Of a stretch of 64,000 nt of DNA, positions 1-8,674 are shown piece by piece (position 1 is the first letter of the stretch; each line of letters starts with the position of its first letter). A program made the position numbers and the translations under genes. The notes beneath the pieces are model-generated. The model did not search any database, had not been told where the DNA came from, and saw only the letters and a list, made by a program, of their open reading frames with translations. The stretch is from Actibacterium sp. MT2.3-13A (GTDB lineage Bacteria; Pseudomonadota; Alphaproteobacteria; Rhodobacterales; Rhodobacteraceae): the NCBI RefSeq assembly GCF_018139985.1, contig NZ_JAGSOU010000001.1, forward strand, positions 1 to 64,000. Direction: 5' to 3'.

Positions 1-33
1 AATCTGCGCCTCGGTGAAACGGCTCTTTCGCAT
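1..33 (-). CDS. IS3-family transposase OrfA, N-terminal 11 residues (partial)
   Basis: Only MRKSRFTEAQI is inside the window. This is the characteristic start of IS407-type OrfA proteins, the helix-turn-helix DNA-binding subunit encoded ahead of the OrfB integrase. The ATG at 31-33 follows an AAGGAG ribosome binding site at 41-46 with a good spacing. It belongs to the element whose inverted repeat ends at 99. Confidence 0.75.
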   Translation of the reverse strand, partial: MRKSRFTEAQI

Positions 34-99
34 TCGTCTGCTCCTTCAGGGTTGAGCAGACTCTACATCATGGTGCGGGACTTCGTGGGGGGCAGGTCA
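1..99 (-). mobile_element. IS3-family insertion sequence, one end only (continues past the left edge)
   Basis: Reading the minus strand from position 99, the sequence opens with TGACCTGCCCCCCACGAAGT, the TGA-CTGCCCCC type of terminal inverted repeat typical of the IS407-like group of the IS3 family. It is followed by a ribosome binding site and the start of an OrfA. The rest of the element lies outside the window, so completeness and target duplication cannot be judged. Confidence 0.8.
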
Positions 100-161
100 G
101 AACGCATGTTTTTCCCGGCGGGCGCTGCCCTCGGCGCGGTCGGTCCGGGCTGGTCCGCGGC

Positions 162-584
162 TCATTCCTCGCCGCCGATCCTGCCGCGCAGCGCCTTTAC
201 CTCGCCGCGCTCCTTCTTCGCCTTCAGCCGCCGCTTTTTCGACCCCAGCGTGGGCTTCGTCGCCACCCGCCGCTTCGGCGCCACCAGCGCCTGGCGGATC
301 AGATCGGCCAGGCGCTCCCTCGCGATCTCGCGGTTGCGGGCCTGGTGGCGGGTCTCGTCGCAGAAGATCACCACCGCCCCTTCCTTGGTCCAGCGCCGCC
401 CGGCCAGACGCTTCAGCCGCCGCTTCACCGGCTCGGGCAGCGCGGGCGACCGCTCCGCCTCGAAGCGCAGTTCGACCGCAGTGGACACCTTGTTGACGTT
501 CTGTCCGCCGGGGCCCGAGGACCGCACGAACTGCTCGGTCAGTTCCCAATCCTGGATCTCGATCTGGTCATTGATGCGCAGCAT
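162..584 (-). CDS. arfB: Alternative ribosome-rescue factor / peptidyl-tRNA hydrolase ArfB (YaeJ)
   Basis: The 140-residue protein has the class-I release-factor GGQ motif at residues 26-28 in the context SSGPGGQNVNK. It ends in a long Lys/Arg-rich tail (about residues 100-135). This is the diagnostic architecture of ArfB, which inserts its basic tail into the empty mRNA channel of stalled 70S ribosomes and hydrolyses peptidyl-tRNA. Length equals the family norm, and there is no codon-recognition domain, so it is not RF1 or RF2. It is transcribed leftward toward the IS3 element, whose end lies 62 bp beyond the stop codon. A CATATG repeat array lies just upstream of its start. Confidence 0.93.
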   Translation of the reverse strand: MLRINDQIEIQDWELTEQFVRSSGPGGQNVNKVSTAVELRFEAERSPALPEPVKRRLKRLAGRRWTKEGAVVIFCDETRHQARNREIARERLADLIRQALVAPKRRVATKPTLGSKKRRLKAKKERGEVKALRGRIGGEE

Positions 585-612
585 CGGCGGGCGCTCCGGG
601 GACGGAAAAACA

Positions 613-652
613 CATATGGGGGGTCATATGCGGTTCATATGGAATTCATACG
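613..652. repeat. CATATG array, 11-12 bp period, upstream of arfB
   Basis: Four hexamers CATATG, CATATG, CATATG, CATACG start at 613, 625, 636 and 647 (steps of 12, 11 and 11 bp). The intervening bases resemble each other, for example the unit CATATGGAATT. A second array with the same hexamers, the same terminal CATACG and exact 11-bp spacing lies at 50238-50276 between leuC and leuD. Function is unknown. An 11-bp step would put each unit on roughly the same face of the helix. Confidence 0.7.
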
Positions 653-667
653 ACCCGGGCGGGCCAA

Positions 668-699
668 ATGAAAAGGGCCGCCCAGATCAGACGGCCCTT
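668..699 (-). terminator. Rho-independent terminator, leftward
   Basis: Perfect 8-bp inverted repeat AAGGGCCG (673-680) and CGGCCCTT (692-699). On the minus strand the stem is followed by TTTTCATTT. It would end transcripts coming from the queuosine transporter or from the small ORF at 769-825. Confidence 0.7.
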
Positions 700-768
700 C
701 GAGATCTATGGGAGATGGTTCAGTTAGAGCCATGCCCAATCAGGGGTGTTCAGCCTCAAGGTCTGCCT

Positions 769-825
769 TCAGGCCACGGCCCCCCCGACTGTCTTGATCC
801 CTCTCGCCAACATCACTCTAGACAC
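769..825 (-). CDS. Possible 18-residue small protein downstream of the queuosine transporter
   Basis: On the minus strand a GTG start at 825 is preceded by AAAGGAGG with a 7-nt spacer, an almost ideal Shine-Dalgarno site. The reading frame is 18 codons long and ends in TGA at 769-771. It contains a run of seven G at 780-786. A one-base slip there would join a frame that continues for about another 12 codons. A terminator follows 70 bp later. I do not recognise the peptide. The unit could be a small protein, a leader, or a small RNA released from the 3' end of the transporter transcript. Confidence 0.4.
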   Translation of the reverse strand: MSRVMLARGIKTVGGAVA

Positions 826-895
826 TGGACCACCTCCTTTCTGTTGCTGCCGTTATCTAGGAGGGTGCCACAGATTTTGTGTTTGTCAAAACTTT

Positions 896-1516
896 TCACG
901 CAACCTGTTGCCGGATCCGGTTCACGATCAGGCGAAAGGGGATCAGCGCCAGCAGGGCGAGGCCCAGTTTGACCAGCCAGTCCGCAACGGCCAGCGACAC
1001 CCACAGCGGCACCACCGGGCCGAGCCCGAGCAGCGGCAGCGCCTCGTTCGCCCAGGACACGTCATTGCCGGGCTCGATGAAGGCCAGCGCCCCCGAGAAG
1101 GCAATCGTGAAGAAGATCGCGGTATCCAGCGACGACCCGACAAGGGTCGAGGCCAGCGGCGCCCGCCACCACGCACCTTCGCGCAGGCGGTCGAAGATGG
1201 CCACATCCATCAGCTGCGCCACCAGGAAGGCCGCGCCGGAACCGAGCGCGATGCGCAGCGTCACCAGCGGGCCGAACTCGCCCATGATCCGGGTGCCGAT
1301 CAGCGAGCAGATCACCCCGGCGACAAAGCCCGCGAACACGACCTTGCGCGCCGGGCCCGGGCCGTAGAGGCGGTTCATCACGTCGGTGACGAGGAAGGCG
1401 ATGGGATAGGTGAAGGCGCCCCAGGTCAGCCATTGGCCGAACAGGAACTGCACCAGGATGTTGGAGGCCACAACCACCGCGGCCATGGCGATCACGCCGG
1501 GAAGAATGCGGGTCAT
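896..1516 (-). CDS. yhhQ: Queuosine precursor transporter, YhhQ/VUT family
   Basis: 206 residues with about six hydrophobic segments. The context FTYPIAFLVTDVMNRLYGP near residues 35-53 is the conserved signature of the YhhQ (vitamin uptake transporter-like) family, which imports preQ0/preQ1 across the inner membrane for synthesis of queuosine in tRNA. Length matches the family. It is leftward, 66 bp after the phytase-like gene. No PreQ1 riboswitch was recognised upstream, so regulation is unknown. Confidence 0.88.
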   Translation of the reverse strand: MTRILPGVIAMAAVVVASNILVQFLFGQWLTWGAFTYPIAFLVTDVMNRLYGPGPARKVVFAGFVAGVICSLIGTRIMGEFGPLVTLRIALGSGAAFLVAQLMDVAIFDRLREGAWWRAPLASTLVGSSLDTAIFFTIAFSGALAFIEPGNDVSWANEALPLLGLGPVVPLWVSLAVADWLVKLGLALLALIPFRLIVNRIRQQVA

Positions 1517-1582
1517 ATCCGTTGATCCGTTTTGGTCAGGGTGCGGAGACTTGACGCGGCCGTCAATGCCGAACGCGCCCCT

Positions 1583-2503
1583 CTACCGCCCCGGCCCAGG
1601 CGGATCAAGCGCGCCGTCCAGCCGGTATTCGACAAACTCGGTGCGCTGCAGGCGGTTGAAATTGTCGTCCGAGACCATGGTCAGCCGGATCGCCCCGTCC
1701 GCGTCGCGCCAGACCGACAGCCCCTCCAGGTTGTCGTGCTGGCCGGCATGGGTGGTCAGCAGGGTCTGCTCGCCGCTCAGCCCGCGCGCCGTGACGTCGA
1801 ACCGGCGCACCCGGCTGCGGAACCCGAACAGCCCGCGGAAATCGCGCTCCAGCAGGTAGAGCCTGCCGTCGGGGCCGAAATCCGCGCCCACGGGCAGGAA
1901 ATCGCCCCGCCGCGGCAGGAAGAAGGGCTGGGTCCAGGTGCCGTTCCGGTAGCGGTAGACCGGAAACGGCCAGTCCTTGCGCCCGCTGCGCTCGGGCAGG
2001 GTGTAGAGCGTGCCGTCGGGCGCGATGGCCAGCGCCTCCAGCGAGGCATTGCCCTGCATCACCTTGAAATCCGGGTGGCGCGGCAGCCAGGCGGCCTCGG
2101 AGGCGGCGTCTCGGTAGGTCCAGACCCGGTGGAAATTCTCGAAGGAGACGTAGATCCGCCCGTCCGGCCGGATCGCCAGCCCCTCGGCGTCGCTCTGGAA
2201 GCGCTTCAACGCGCCGCCCTCGGTGCCCTTCAGCGGCACGAGGCGCAGCCCGGCAACCCCCGCGATCTCGCCGCCCTCGCGCAGCAGGGTGCCGGTGACG
2301 ATGCTGCCCCGGTCCGACAGCGCGGTGAAATGCGCGCCGTCGGCCGTCAGCTCCAGCCCCGACAGCCCGCCGAACGCCTCGCCCGGCATCGACCATCCGA
2401 GCCGCCCGGCCAGCTGCGCCCGGCCGGGCGGCGGGGTAGCGGAGGTCAGCGTGGACAGCGCCAGCAGCGCGAGGATCAGCGGGAGGCCAAGACGTGCGCG
2501 CAT
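1583..2503 (-). CDS. Esterase-like/phytase-like exported protein
   Basis: 306 residues starting MRARLGL, with a signal peptide of about 22 residues ending near TSATPPPG. The rest shows repeated blade-like segments ([41 protein letters not shown]) typical of the phytase-like beta-propeller family (PF13449). The family is exported and the substrate is not known; true phytase activity should not be assumed. The start overlaps the end of the upstream mepA gene by 28 bp, so the two are probably translationally coupled. Confidence 0.75.
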   Translation of the reverse strand: MRARLGLPLILALLALSTLTSATPPPGRAQLAGRLGWSMPGEAFGGLSGLELTADGAHFTALSDRGSIVTGTLLREGGEIAGVAGLRLVPLKGTEGGALKRFQSDAEGLAIRPDGRIYVSFENFHRVWTYRDAASEAAWLPRHPDFKVMQGNASLEALAIAPDGTLYTLPERSGRKDWPFPVYRYRNGTWTQPFFLPRRGDFLPVGADFGPDGRLYLLERDFRGLFGFRSRVRRFDVTARGLSGEQTLLTTHAGQHDNLEGLSVWRDADGAIRLTMVSDDNFNRLQRTEFVEYRLDGALDPPGPGR

Positions 2504-3366
2504 TGGCGGGGCAGATCCTTCATCGTGTAATCGCGCGGGTGGCGCGGCTTGGGCGCGGGTTTCGCCGGCTTTCCGACCGTCTTGGGCGGGTTCAGGTAAT
2601 CGGTCACCCACCACGTCAGCGTCTCGTCGCAGCCGTCGCCACCCTTCGACAGGTCGGCCACCGAGGGGGTCTGGGTCACGCAATCGGTCGAGCCCGCGGG
2701 GCATTTCAGCCGGACGTGGAAATGGGTGTCGTGACCGTAGAGCGGGCGCACCTTCTGCAGCCACGCCCTGTCGGCGCGGGTCGCGTTTCGGCACATCTCG
2801 ATCTTCACCGGGGCGGTGACGAACAGCCGGTCCACCGCCGGATCCTGCGCCGCGGCCTTGATGATCTCGTGATGCGCCCGGCTCCAGTTGCCGTTGAGGC
2901 TTTTCTGATCCGCGCTGCGCACCGAGATCGAGCTCAGCTTCTCGCGCTCCGCGCGGCTGAGGTTCAGCCGCTTGGGCGGATACATCCAGATATCGACGTC
3001 CAGCCCGATCTGGTGCGAGCGGTGACCCGAGGTCATCGGCCCGCCGCGCGGCTGGCTGATATCCCCGACATAGAGGCCGGCCCAGCCGTGGCGGGTGGCC
3101 TCCTGGCTCAGGCGCTCGATAAAGGCGATGGTGTCGGGATGGCCCCAGTTGCGGTTACGGTCGAGCCGCATGGCCTGCCAGGTGGGGCCGGTCTCGGGCA
3201 GTTCCTGCAGCCCGCCGGCGCAGCCCTTGGCGTAGGAGCCGAAGGCCGCGGGCGGCTCATCGGACGCGCTGCGCAGTGCGCCGAACAGAACATTCGCCTT
3301 GTCCTGCGCCAGCGCGGGCGCGGCCAGCCCCAGGATCAGGGCGAGGGAGGTCAGGATTCGGACCAT
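2476..3366 (-). CDS. mepA: Penicillin-insensitive murein DD-endopeptidase MepA
   Basis: 296 residues with a 20-residue signal peptide ending ALAQD, so periplasmic. Zinc-binding residues of the LAS metallopeptidase family are visible: [12 protein letters not shown] (His115, Asp123 region) and [10 protein letters not shown] (His212, His215, His217). Several Cys (Cys49, Cys192, Cys222) could pair. MepA cuts the D-Ala-mDAP cross-bridges of peptidoglycan. The start was placed at the ATG giving a normal signal peptide; it overlaps the end of the MFS gene by 16 bp, and the stop overlaps the next gene. The four leftward genes from the thioesterase to the phytase-like protein look like one operon. Confidence 0.92.
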   Translation of the reverse strand: MVRILTSLALILGLAAPALAQDKANVLFGALRSASDEPPAAFGSYAKGCAGGLQELPETGPTWQAMRLDRNRNWGHPDTIAFIERLSQEATRHGWAGLYVGDISQPRGGPMTSGHRSHQIGLDVDIWMYPPKRLNLSRAEREKLSSISVRSADQKSLNGNWSRAHHEIIKAAAQDPAVDRLFVTAPVKIEMCRNATRADRAWLQKVRPLYGHDTHFHVRLKCPAGSTDCVTQTPSVADLSKGGDGCDETLTWWVTDYLNPPKTVGKPAKPAPKPRHPRDYTMKDLPRQCAHVLASR

Positions 3367-4709
3367 GGGGCTGCTCGTTCGCCATCGGGTTTGACGAAGG
3401 ATAGCAGCAAAAACCCGATCAGAAAAAGGACGATCAGCGGGGTGATCCCCATCTGCTGGCTGCCGGTCAGGTCGGTGACCACCCCGATCGACAGCGGCGC
3501 GATGAAGGAGGTCGCCTTTCCCGCCAGCGCGTAGAGGCCGAAGGCCTCGGTCATCCGGCCGGGGCGGGCCTGGCGCACCATCATGGTGCGGCTGGCCGTC
3601 TGCAATGCGCCGCCTGCCGCGCCGATGGCCGCGCCGAGGACGTAGAAGGCGATGTCGGGCAGGCGGGACCCGGCCGCCACCGGCAGGCCGAAGACGCTGT
3701 CGCGCGAGACGAACACGACGCCCAGCGCCACGCCCGTCAACACCGCCACGCAGGCCACGATCACCGGTTTGGGGCCAAGGCGCGCATCGGCGTGCCCGCC
3801 GATCCAGGCGAACAGCGCGCCCGCGACGGCGGCGAGGATGCCGAAGATGCCGACATCGACAACCGACCACTCCAGCACCCCCGCGGCATAGATGCCGCCG
3901 AACACATACATCCCGTTCAGCGCGTCGCGGTAGAACATCGACGCGCCGAGATAGGCGAACAGGCTGCGACTTTCGGGAAGGTGGCGCAGCGTCAGGCGCA
4001 GCTCGGGCAGTGCCGCGCGCACGGCCTGGCGCATGGTCTCGGCGCCCGGGCGCCGCGGCTCGCGCACCCACAGGAAGAACGGGATCATGAACGCCGCGAA
4101 CCACAGCGCGGTGAAGGGGCCGACGGCCCGCGTGCCCTCGCGCATCTCGGGGTCGAGGCCGAGGAGGGGCGCGATGCCGATCAGGGTCTTTCCGGTCTCG
4201 GCATTCTCGGCGAAGAGCAGCAGCATGATCGCCAGCGCCAGCACGCCGCCGACGTAGCCGAAGGCCCAGCCGGAGCCCGAGATGCGCCCGATCTCCTCGC
4301 GCGCGCCCAGGTCAGGCAGCATGGCGTTGGTGAAGATGGTGGCGAACTCCATCCCCACCAGGCCCAGGCCGAACAGCAGCATGATGAGGGCGAGGTTGAA
4401 ATCGCCCGGCGCGGCATACCACAGCCCCCAGGCCCCGATGACGTAAAGCGCCGAGAACAGCCAGATGAAGCGCATCCGCCCCCCGGCCCGGTCGGCGATC
4501 GCGCCCAGCGCCGGGGCCAGAACCGCGATCAGCAGGCCAGCCGCCCCCACGCCATAGCCCCAGGCCGCCTGCGCGGCCGATCCGTCGCCCAGCAACTCCT
4601 TGACATAGGGGGCGAAAACGAAGGTCAGCAGCAGGGTATTGTAGGGCTGGCTGGCCCAGTCGAAGAACCACCACCCCCAGATACGTCTGCGCGCGTTTGC
4701 CCCGGCCAT
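3351..4709 (-). CDS. MFS transporter, UMF1 (Atg22-like) family
   Basis: 452 residues with about 12 transmembrane segments. The N-terminus RRRIWGWWFFDWASQPYNTLLLTFVFAPY is the hallmark of the UMF1 family related to vacuolar effluxer Atg22, whose eukaryotic members export amino acids. The bacterial substrate is unknown. Second in the leftward thioesterase-MFS-MepA-phytase-like run; it starts 63 bp after the thioesterase and overlaps mepA by 16 bp. Confidence 0.85.
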   Translation of the reverse strand: MAGANARRRIWGWWFFDWASQPYNTLLLTFVFAPYVKELLGDGSAAQAAWGYGVGAAGLLIAVLAPALGAIADRAGGRMRFIWLFSALYVIGAWGLWYAAPGDFNLALIMLLFGLGLVGMEFATIFTNAMLPDLGAREEIGRISGSGWAFGYVGGVLALAIMLLLFAENAETGKTLIGIAPLLGLDPEMREGTRAVGPFTALWFAAFMIPFFLWVREPRRPGAETMRQAVRAALPELRLTLRHLPESRSLFAYLGASMFYRDALNGMYVFGGIYAAGVLEWSVVDVGIFGILAAVAGALFAWIGGHADARLGPKPVIVACVAVLTGVALGVVFVSRDSVFGLPVAAGSRLPDIAFYVLGAAIGAAGGALQTASRTMMVRQARPGRMTEAFGLYALAGKATSFIAPLSIGVVTDLTGSQQMGITPLIVLFLIGFLLLSFVKPDGERAAPWSES

Positions 4710-4772
4710 GCCCTATCCCCCTTGATTGAGCCGATATGACAGGCAAACCGCGGCACGCGCAAGAGAGCCCGC

Positions 4773-5303
4773 TCAGCCCGCGGGCGGCCAGGGGCGGGTG
4801 GCTTCGGCCGCGATCCAGTTGGCCACCCAGTCGGGCAGCGCGGGCGAGGCCGCCCGCTGACCCAGCGCCGCCATCACCCGCGCCGGCGGGACGATGCCGC
4901 TGCGGTCCGTCACCGCCGAACGGTAAAGCGCCTGGCTGGTGCAGGTCTCTCCTTTCCACATCGACTGGTCGATATAGATGAACTTGTCGTCCCAGCCCAC
5001 GCAGCGCGAGCGGATCTCGACCCGGTCGAACATCCGCACCCGCCGCCGGTAGCGCACCGAGACCCCGGCCATGGTCAGCCCCCAGCCTTGCGCGCGCAGC
5101 ACCGGGATCAGCCCGATCCGCTGTGCCAAGGGGATGCGCCCGAGATCGTAAAGCGTCAGCGCCCGGCCGTTGTTCAACTCCCACCAAATGTCGAGATCCC
5201 AGGGCCAGCACAGATGGTGCGACACATGGGTGCCGGTCAGCGGCAGCGGCGCGGCGCGGCGGTTCTTCCACAGCTCCTTGGTCATGCGGATAAAGGGATA
5301 CAT
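4773..5303 (-). CDS. Acyl-CoA thioesterase family protein (hotdog fold)
   Basis: 176 residues. The segment THVSHHLCWPWDLDIWWELNNGRALTLYDLGRI, then RRRVRMFDRVEIRSRCVGWDDKFIYIDQSMW, matches the 4HBT/thioesterase layout with an Asp in the active-site helix region (DLDIWWELNNGR). Members hydrolyse acyl-CoA thioesters; chain preference cannot be read from the sequence. First gene of the leftward run and divergent from yggT. Confidence 0.75.
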   Translation of the reverse strand: MYPFIRMTKELWKNRRAAPLPLTGTHVSHHLCWPWDLDIWWELNNGRALTLYDLGRIPLAQRIGLIPVLRAQGWGLTMAGVSVRYRRRVRMFDRVEIRSRCVGWDDKFIYIDQSMWKGETCTSQALYRSAVTDRSGIVPPARVMAALGQRAASPALPDWVANWIAAEATRPWPPAG

Positions 5304-5434
5304 CGGCGGGCTCCTTTCGCCCGCGACCCTGCCCGCGCGTGGCGCGGCGTCAACCGCAACGTCGCGTTATGCGGTTGCCAGTTCGCGCGTGCGCCCTTAC
5401 CTCTGGGCACGACCGCTGCAGTGAAAGACGCACC

Positions 5435-5719
5435 ATGAACTCGATTTTCCAGATCCTCTACCTGATCCTCGACATCGTCTGGTTCGTGATCATCGTCCAG
5501 ATCATCATGAGCTGGCTGATCTCGTTCCAGGTGCTGAACACGCGCCAGCCGCTGGTGGCCCAGGTCTGGCACGGGCTGAACCGGCTGTTGGAGCCGCTCT
5601 ACCGCCCGATCCGCAACCTGCTCCCCAATACCGGCGGGCTGGACCTGGCGCCGCTGATCGTGCTGGTGGGCCTCTATGCCCTGCGGATCGTGATCGCCAA
5701 CAACATGTATGCGTTCTGA
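5435..5719 (+). CDS. YggT family membrane protein
   Basis: 94 residues with two hydrophobic segments (about residues 6-30 and 70-90), separated by RPIRNLLPNTGGLDLAPLIVLV. The RPIR-P-GG-DL-P pattern is the family signature. YggT-family proteins are small inner-membrane proteins implicated in osmotic tolerance and membrane/cell-shape functions; the biochemical role is unknown. The ATG at 5435 gives the normal family length; an upstream in-frame ATG would add an unrelated arginine-rich stretch. Confidence 0.88.
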   Translation: MNSIFQILYLILDIVWFVIIVQIIMSWLISFQVLNTRQPLVAQVWHGLNRLLEPLYRPIRNLLPNTGGLDLAPLIVLVGLYALRIVIANNMYAF

Positions 5720-5792
5720 GGCTTGTTCACCGATTCCTAGTATGGGATGGTCCGTGAAAACCTGAGCCGTTTTCGGAAAATCCCGCACAGCA

Positions 5793-7832
5793 ATGCCCTC
5801 AGCGCCCGAGCTTCTCTCCTCCGTCTTCGGATTCGATGCCTTCCGCCCGGGGCAAGAGGAGATCGTGAACGCGGTGATCGCGGGCCGCAACACGCTGGCC
5901 ATCATGCCCACGGGCGGGGGCAAATCGCTGTGTTATCAGTTGCCCGCGCTGGTGCGCGAGGGCGTGACGGTGGTGATCTCGCCGCTGATCGCGCTGATGC
6001 GCGACCAGGTGCGGGGGCTGCGCGAGGCGGGCGTGGCCGCCGGCGCGCTGACCTCGGGCAACACCGAGGAGGAGACCGACGCGGTCTTCCGCGCGCTGGA
6101 CGCGGGCGAGCTGAAACTCCTCTACATGGCGCCGGAGCGGCTGGCCTCCGGCGGCACCTTGACGCTGCTGCGCCGCATCGGCGTCGGGCTGATCGCGGTG
6201 GACGAGGCGCATTGCGTCAGCCAGTGGGGCCATGACTTCCGCCCCGATTACTTGGAGATCGGCAAGCTGCGCCACGCGCTGAACGTGCCGCTCGCCGCCT
6301 TCACCGCCACGGCGGACGCCGAGACGCGGGCCGAGATCGTGACGCGCCTGTTCGACGGGCAGCCGCCCGAGACCTTCCTGCACGGCTTCGACCGGCCCAA
6401 CATCCACCTCGCCTTCGCCGCCAAGACCAGCCCGCGCAACCAGATCCTGAGCTTCGCCGCCGCCCGAAAGGGGCAGTCGGGCATCGTCTATTGCGGCACG
6501 CGCGCCAAGACCGAGACGCTGTCGCGTGCGCTGGCCGAGGCCGGGCATTCCGCCTGCCATTACCACGGCGGGATGGAGGCCGAGGCCCGCCGCCATGTCG
6601 AGGGCCGCTTCCAGCAGGAGGACGGGCTGATCGTGGTCGCCACCGTCGCCTTCGGCATGGGGGTGGACAAGCCCGACATCCGCTGGGTGGCCCATGCCGA
6701 CCTGCCGAAATCCATCGAGGCCTATTATCAGGAGATCGGCCGCGCCGGCCGCGACGGCGCCCCGGCCGAAACCCTGACGCTGTTCGGCGCCGACGACATC
6801 CGCCTGCGCCGCGCGCAGATCGACGAAAGCCTCGCCCCCCCCGAGCGCCGCATGGCCGATCATGCCCGGCTCAACGCCCTGCTGGGGCTGGCCGAGGCGC
6901 TGCACTGCCGCCGCCAGAGCCTGCTCTCCTATTTCGGGGAGGAGGCCGAGCCTTGCGGCAATTGCGACCTCTGCGACAGCCCGCCGGAGCTCTTCGACGG
7001 CACCGAGGCCGTGCGCAAGGCGCTGTCGGCGATCCTGCGGACGGGCGAATATTTCGGCACCGGGCACCTGATCGACATCCTGCTGGGTGTCGAGACCGAC
7101 AAGATCCGCGCCCGCGGCCATGACGCGCTGCCGACCTTCGGGGTGGGGCTCGAATTCGACAAGCGGCAGTGGCAGGCGGTTTTCCGGCAGATGATGGGCC
7201 ATGACCTCGTCCGCCCCGACCCAGAGCGCCACGGCGCGCTGCGCATGACCGAGGCCGCCCGCCCCATCCTGCGCGGCGAGGACAGCATCACCCTGCGCCG
7301 CGACACCCTGCGCGCGCAGGCGTCGCGCCCGGTGGCCAGGGCGCTGGTTTCGGAGGAGGACGCGCCGCTGCTCTCCGCCCTCAAGGCCAAGCGCCGCGCC
7401 TATGCCGAGGCCGCCCGCGTGCCCGCCTATGTCGTCTTCAACGACCGCACCCTGATCGAGATGGCCGAGGTCAAGCCGCGCACGCTGGACGAGATGGCGC
7501 GCATCTCGGGCGTCGGCGCGACCAAGCTGGAGCGTTACGGCGCGGGCTTCCTAGAGGTCATCACCGGCGCGGTGCCTGCCCCCGAACACCCCGCGCGGCG
7601 CAAGCTGGCGGGGCGCGAGGGCGGGGCGCTCTACGACCGGCTGATGGCGGCGCAGGCGGATCTGACGCGCGGGGAGACGGGGATCGACAAACCGCTCAGC
7701 TGCTCGGCCTCGCAGCTGGCGAAACTGGCCGAGATGCAGCCGCGCGACATGGGCACGCTGACCCGCATCCTCGGCGAGCGCCGCGCCGACCGCTTCGGCG
7801 AGGCGTTCCTCGAGGTGCTGGCCGAGGGCTGA
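5793..7832 (+). CDS. recQ: ATP-dependent DNA helicase RecQ
   Basis: 679 residues. Superfamily 2 helicase motifs are clear: Walker A PTGGGKS at 39-45, DEAHCVSQWGHDFRP at 137-151, and motif VI YYQEIGRAGRDG. A Cys-rich zinc site (CRRQ...CGNCDLC, about residues 370-391) and the RQC winged helix follow. An HRDC domain begins near residue 540 (FNDRTLIEMAEVKPRTLDEM). RecQ unwinds DNA 3' to 5' in RecF-pathway repair. A further HRDC-like helical stretch lies at the C-terminus. Monocistronic or with yaaA, 59 bp downstream. Confidence 0.95.
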   Translation: MPSAPELLSSVFGFDAFRPGQEEIVNAVIAGRNTLAIMPTGGGKSLCYQLPALVREGVTVVISPLIALMRDQVRGLREAGVAAGALTSGNTEEETDAVFRALDAGELKLLYMAPERLASGGTLTLLRRIGVGLIAVDEAHCVSQWGHDFRPDYLEIGKLRHALNVPLAAFTATADAETRAEIVTRLFDGQPPETFLHGFDRPNIHLAFAAKTSPRNQILSFAAARKGQSGIVYCGTRAKTETLSRALAEAGHSACHYHGGMEAEARRHVEGRFQQEDGLIVVATVAFGMGVDKPDIRWVAHADLPKSIEAYYQEIGRAGRDGAPAETLTLFGADDIRLRRAQIDESLAPPERRMADHARLNALLGLAEALHCRRQSLLSYFGEEAEPCGNCDLCDSPPELFDGTEAVRKALSAILRTGEYFGTGHLIDILLGVETDKIRARGHDALPTFGVGLEFDKRQWQAVFRQMMGHDLVRPDPERHGALRMTEAARPILRGEDSITLRRDTLRAQASRPVARALVSEEDAPLLSALKAKRRAYAEAARVPAYVVFNDRTLIEMAEVKPRTLDEMARISGVGATKLERYGAGFLEVITGAVPAPEHPARRKLAGREGGALYDRLMAAQADLTRGETGIDKPLSCSASQLAKLAEMQPRDMGTLTRILGERRADRFGEAFLEVLAEG

Positions 7833-7891
7833 GGCTGGACCAAGCGCGCCGCTCTGCTAGATAAGGGGTTCAACCGGAAGGAGCCCCCCGC

Positions 7892-8674
7892 ATGCTGGTC
7901 GTGATCTCGCCCGCCAAACGCCTCGACATGTCGCCCCATGACGGCCCCGCGCCGACCACGCCCGATTTTCAGGGCGACGCGGTGGAACTGGCCGGGGTGG
8001 CGCGCGGGTTGACGACGGGCGAGCTGCAAAAACTGATGGGCCTGTCGGACAAGCTGGCCCGGCTGAACGCGGAGCGGTTCGCCGATTTCGCGGCCGATCC
8101 GGCGCCCGAGGCCACCCGCCCCGCGGCCTTCCTGTTCGACGGCGACACCTATGCCGGGCTCGAGGCGCGCACGCTGGACGAGGACGCGCTGCGTTGGGCG
8201 CAGGATCACTTGCGCATCCTGTCGGGGCTTTACGGGATGCTGCGCCCGCTCGACGCGATCCAGCCCTACCGGCTGGAAATGGGCAGCAGGCTCGCCAATG
8301 CCCGCGGCAAGAGCCTTTACGACTACTGGGGCGACCGGCTGGCGAAGGCGCTGAACGCGGCGGGCGCGGCGGCGGGCACCGAGGTGCTGGTGAACTGCGC
8401 CTCCACCGAATATTTCGGCGCGGTGGACCAAAAGGCGCTGCAACTGCGCGTCATCACCCCGGTGTTCATGGAAGAACGGAACGGCCAGGCCAAGATCGTC
8501 AGCTTCTACGCCAAGAAGGCGCGCGGCGCGATGGCGCGCTTCATCTGCGAGAACCGCCTGACCGACCCGCAAGCGCTGAAGGAGTTCGACACCGGCGGCT
8601 ACCGCTTCAGCGCGGAGATGTCCGAGGACGACCGGATGGTCTTCCTGCGCACTCAGGTGGAGGCTGCGGCCTGA
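7892..8674 (+). CDS. yaaA: Peroxide stress protein YaaA
   Basis: 260 residues beginning MLVVISPAKRLD, the invariant start of the YaaA/DUF328 family. Other family blocks are present: LYGMLRPLDAIQPYRLEMG, and KIVSFYAKKARGAMARFI near residue 205. In E. coli YaaA limits free iron and Fenton damage during hydrogen peroxide stress and has a DNA-binding fold. The ribosome binding site GGAG lies just upstream of the ATG. The last 22 bp overlap the convergent VOC gene. Confidence 0.93.
   Translation: MLVVISPAKRLDMSPHDGPAPTTPDFQGDAVELAGVARGLTTGELQKLMGLSDKLARLNAERFADFAADPAPEATRPAAFLFDGDTYAGLEARTLDEDALRWAQDHLRILSGLYGMLRPLDAIQPYRLEMGSRLANARGKSLYDYWGDRLAKALNAAGAAAGTEVLVNCASTEYFGAVDQKALQLRVITPVFMEERNGQAKIVSFYAKKARGAMARFICENRLTDPQALKEFDTGGYRFSAEMSEDDRMVFLRTQVEAAA

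Noticed and set aside
855-889. Leftward sigma-70 promoter (TTGACA at 884-889, TAGATA near 855-860) for the small ORF
   Set aside because: The spacing between the hexamers is about 24 bp, too wide for a standard promoter, and the -35 lies at the end of the transporter gene.
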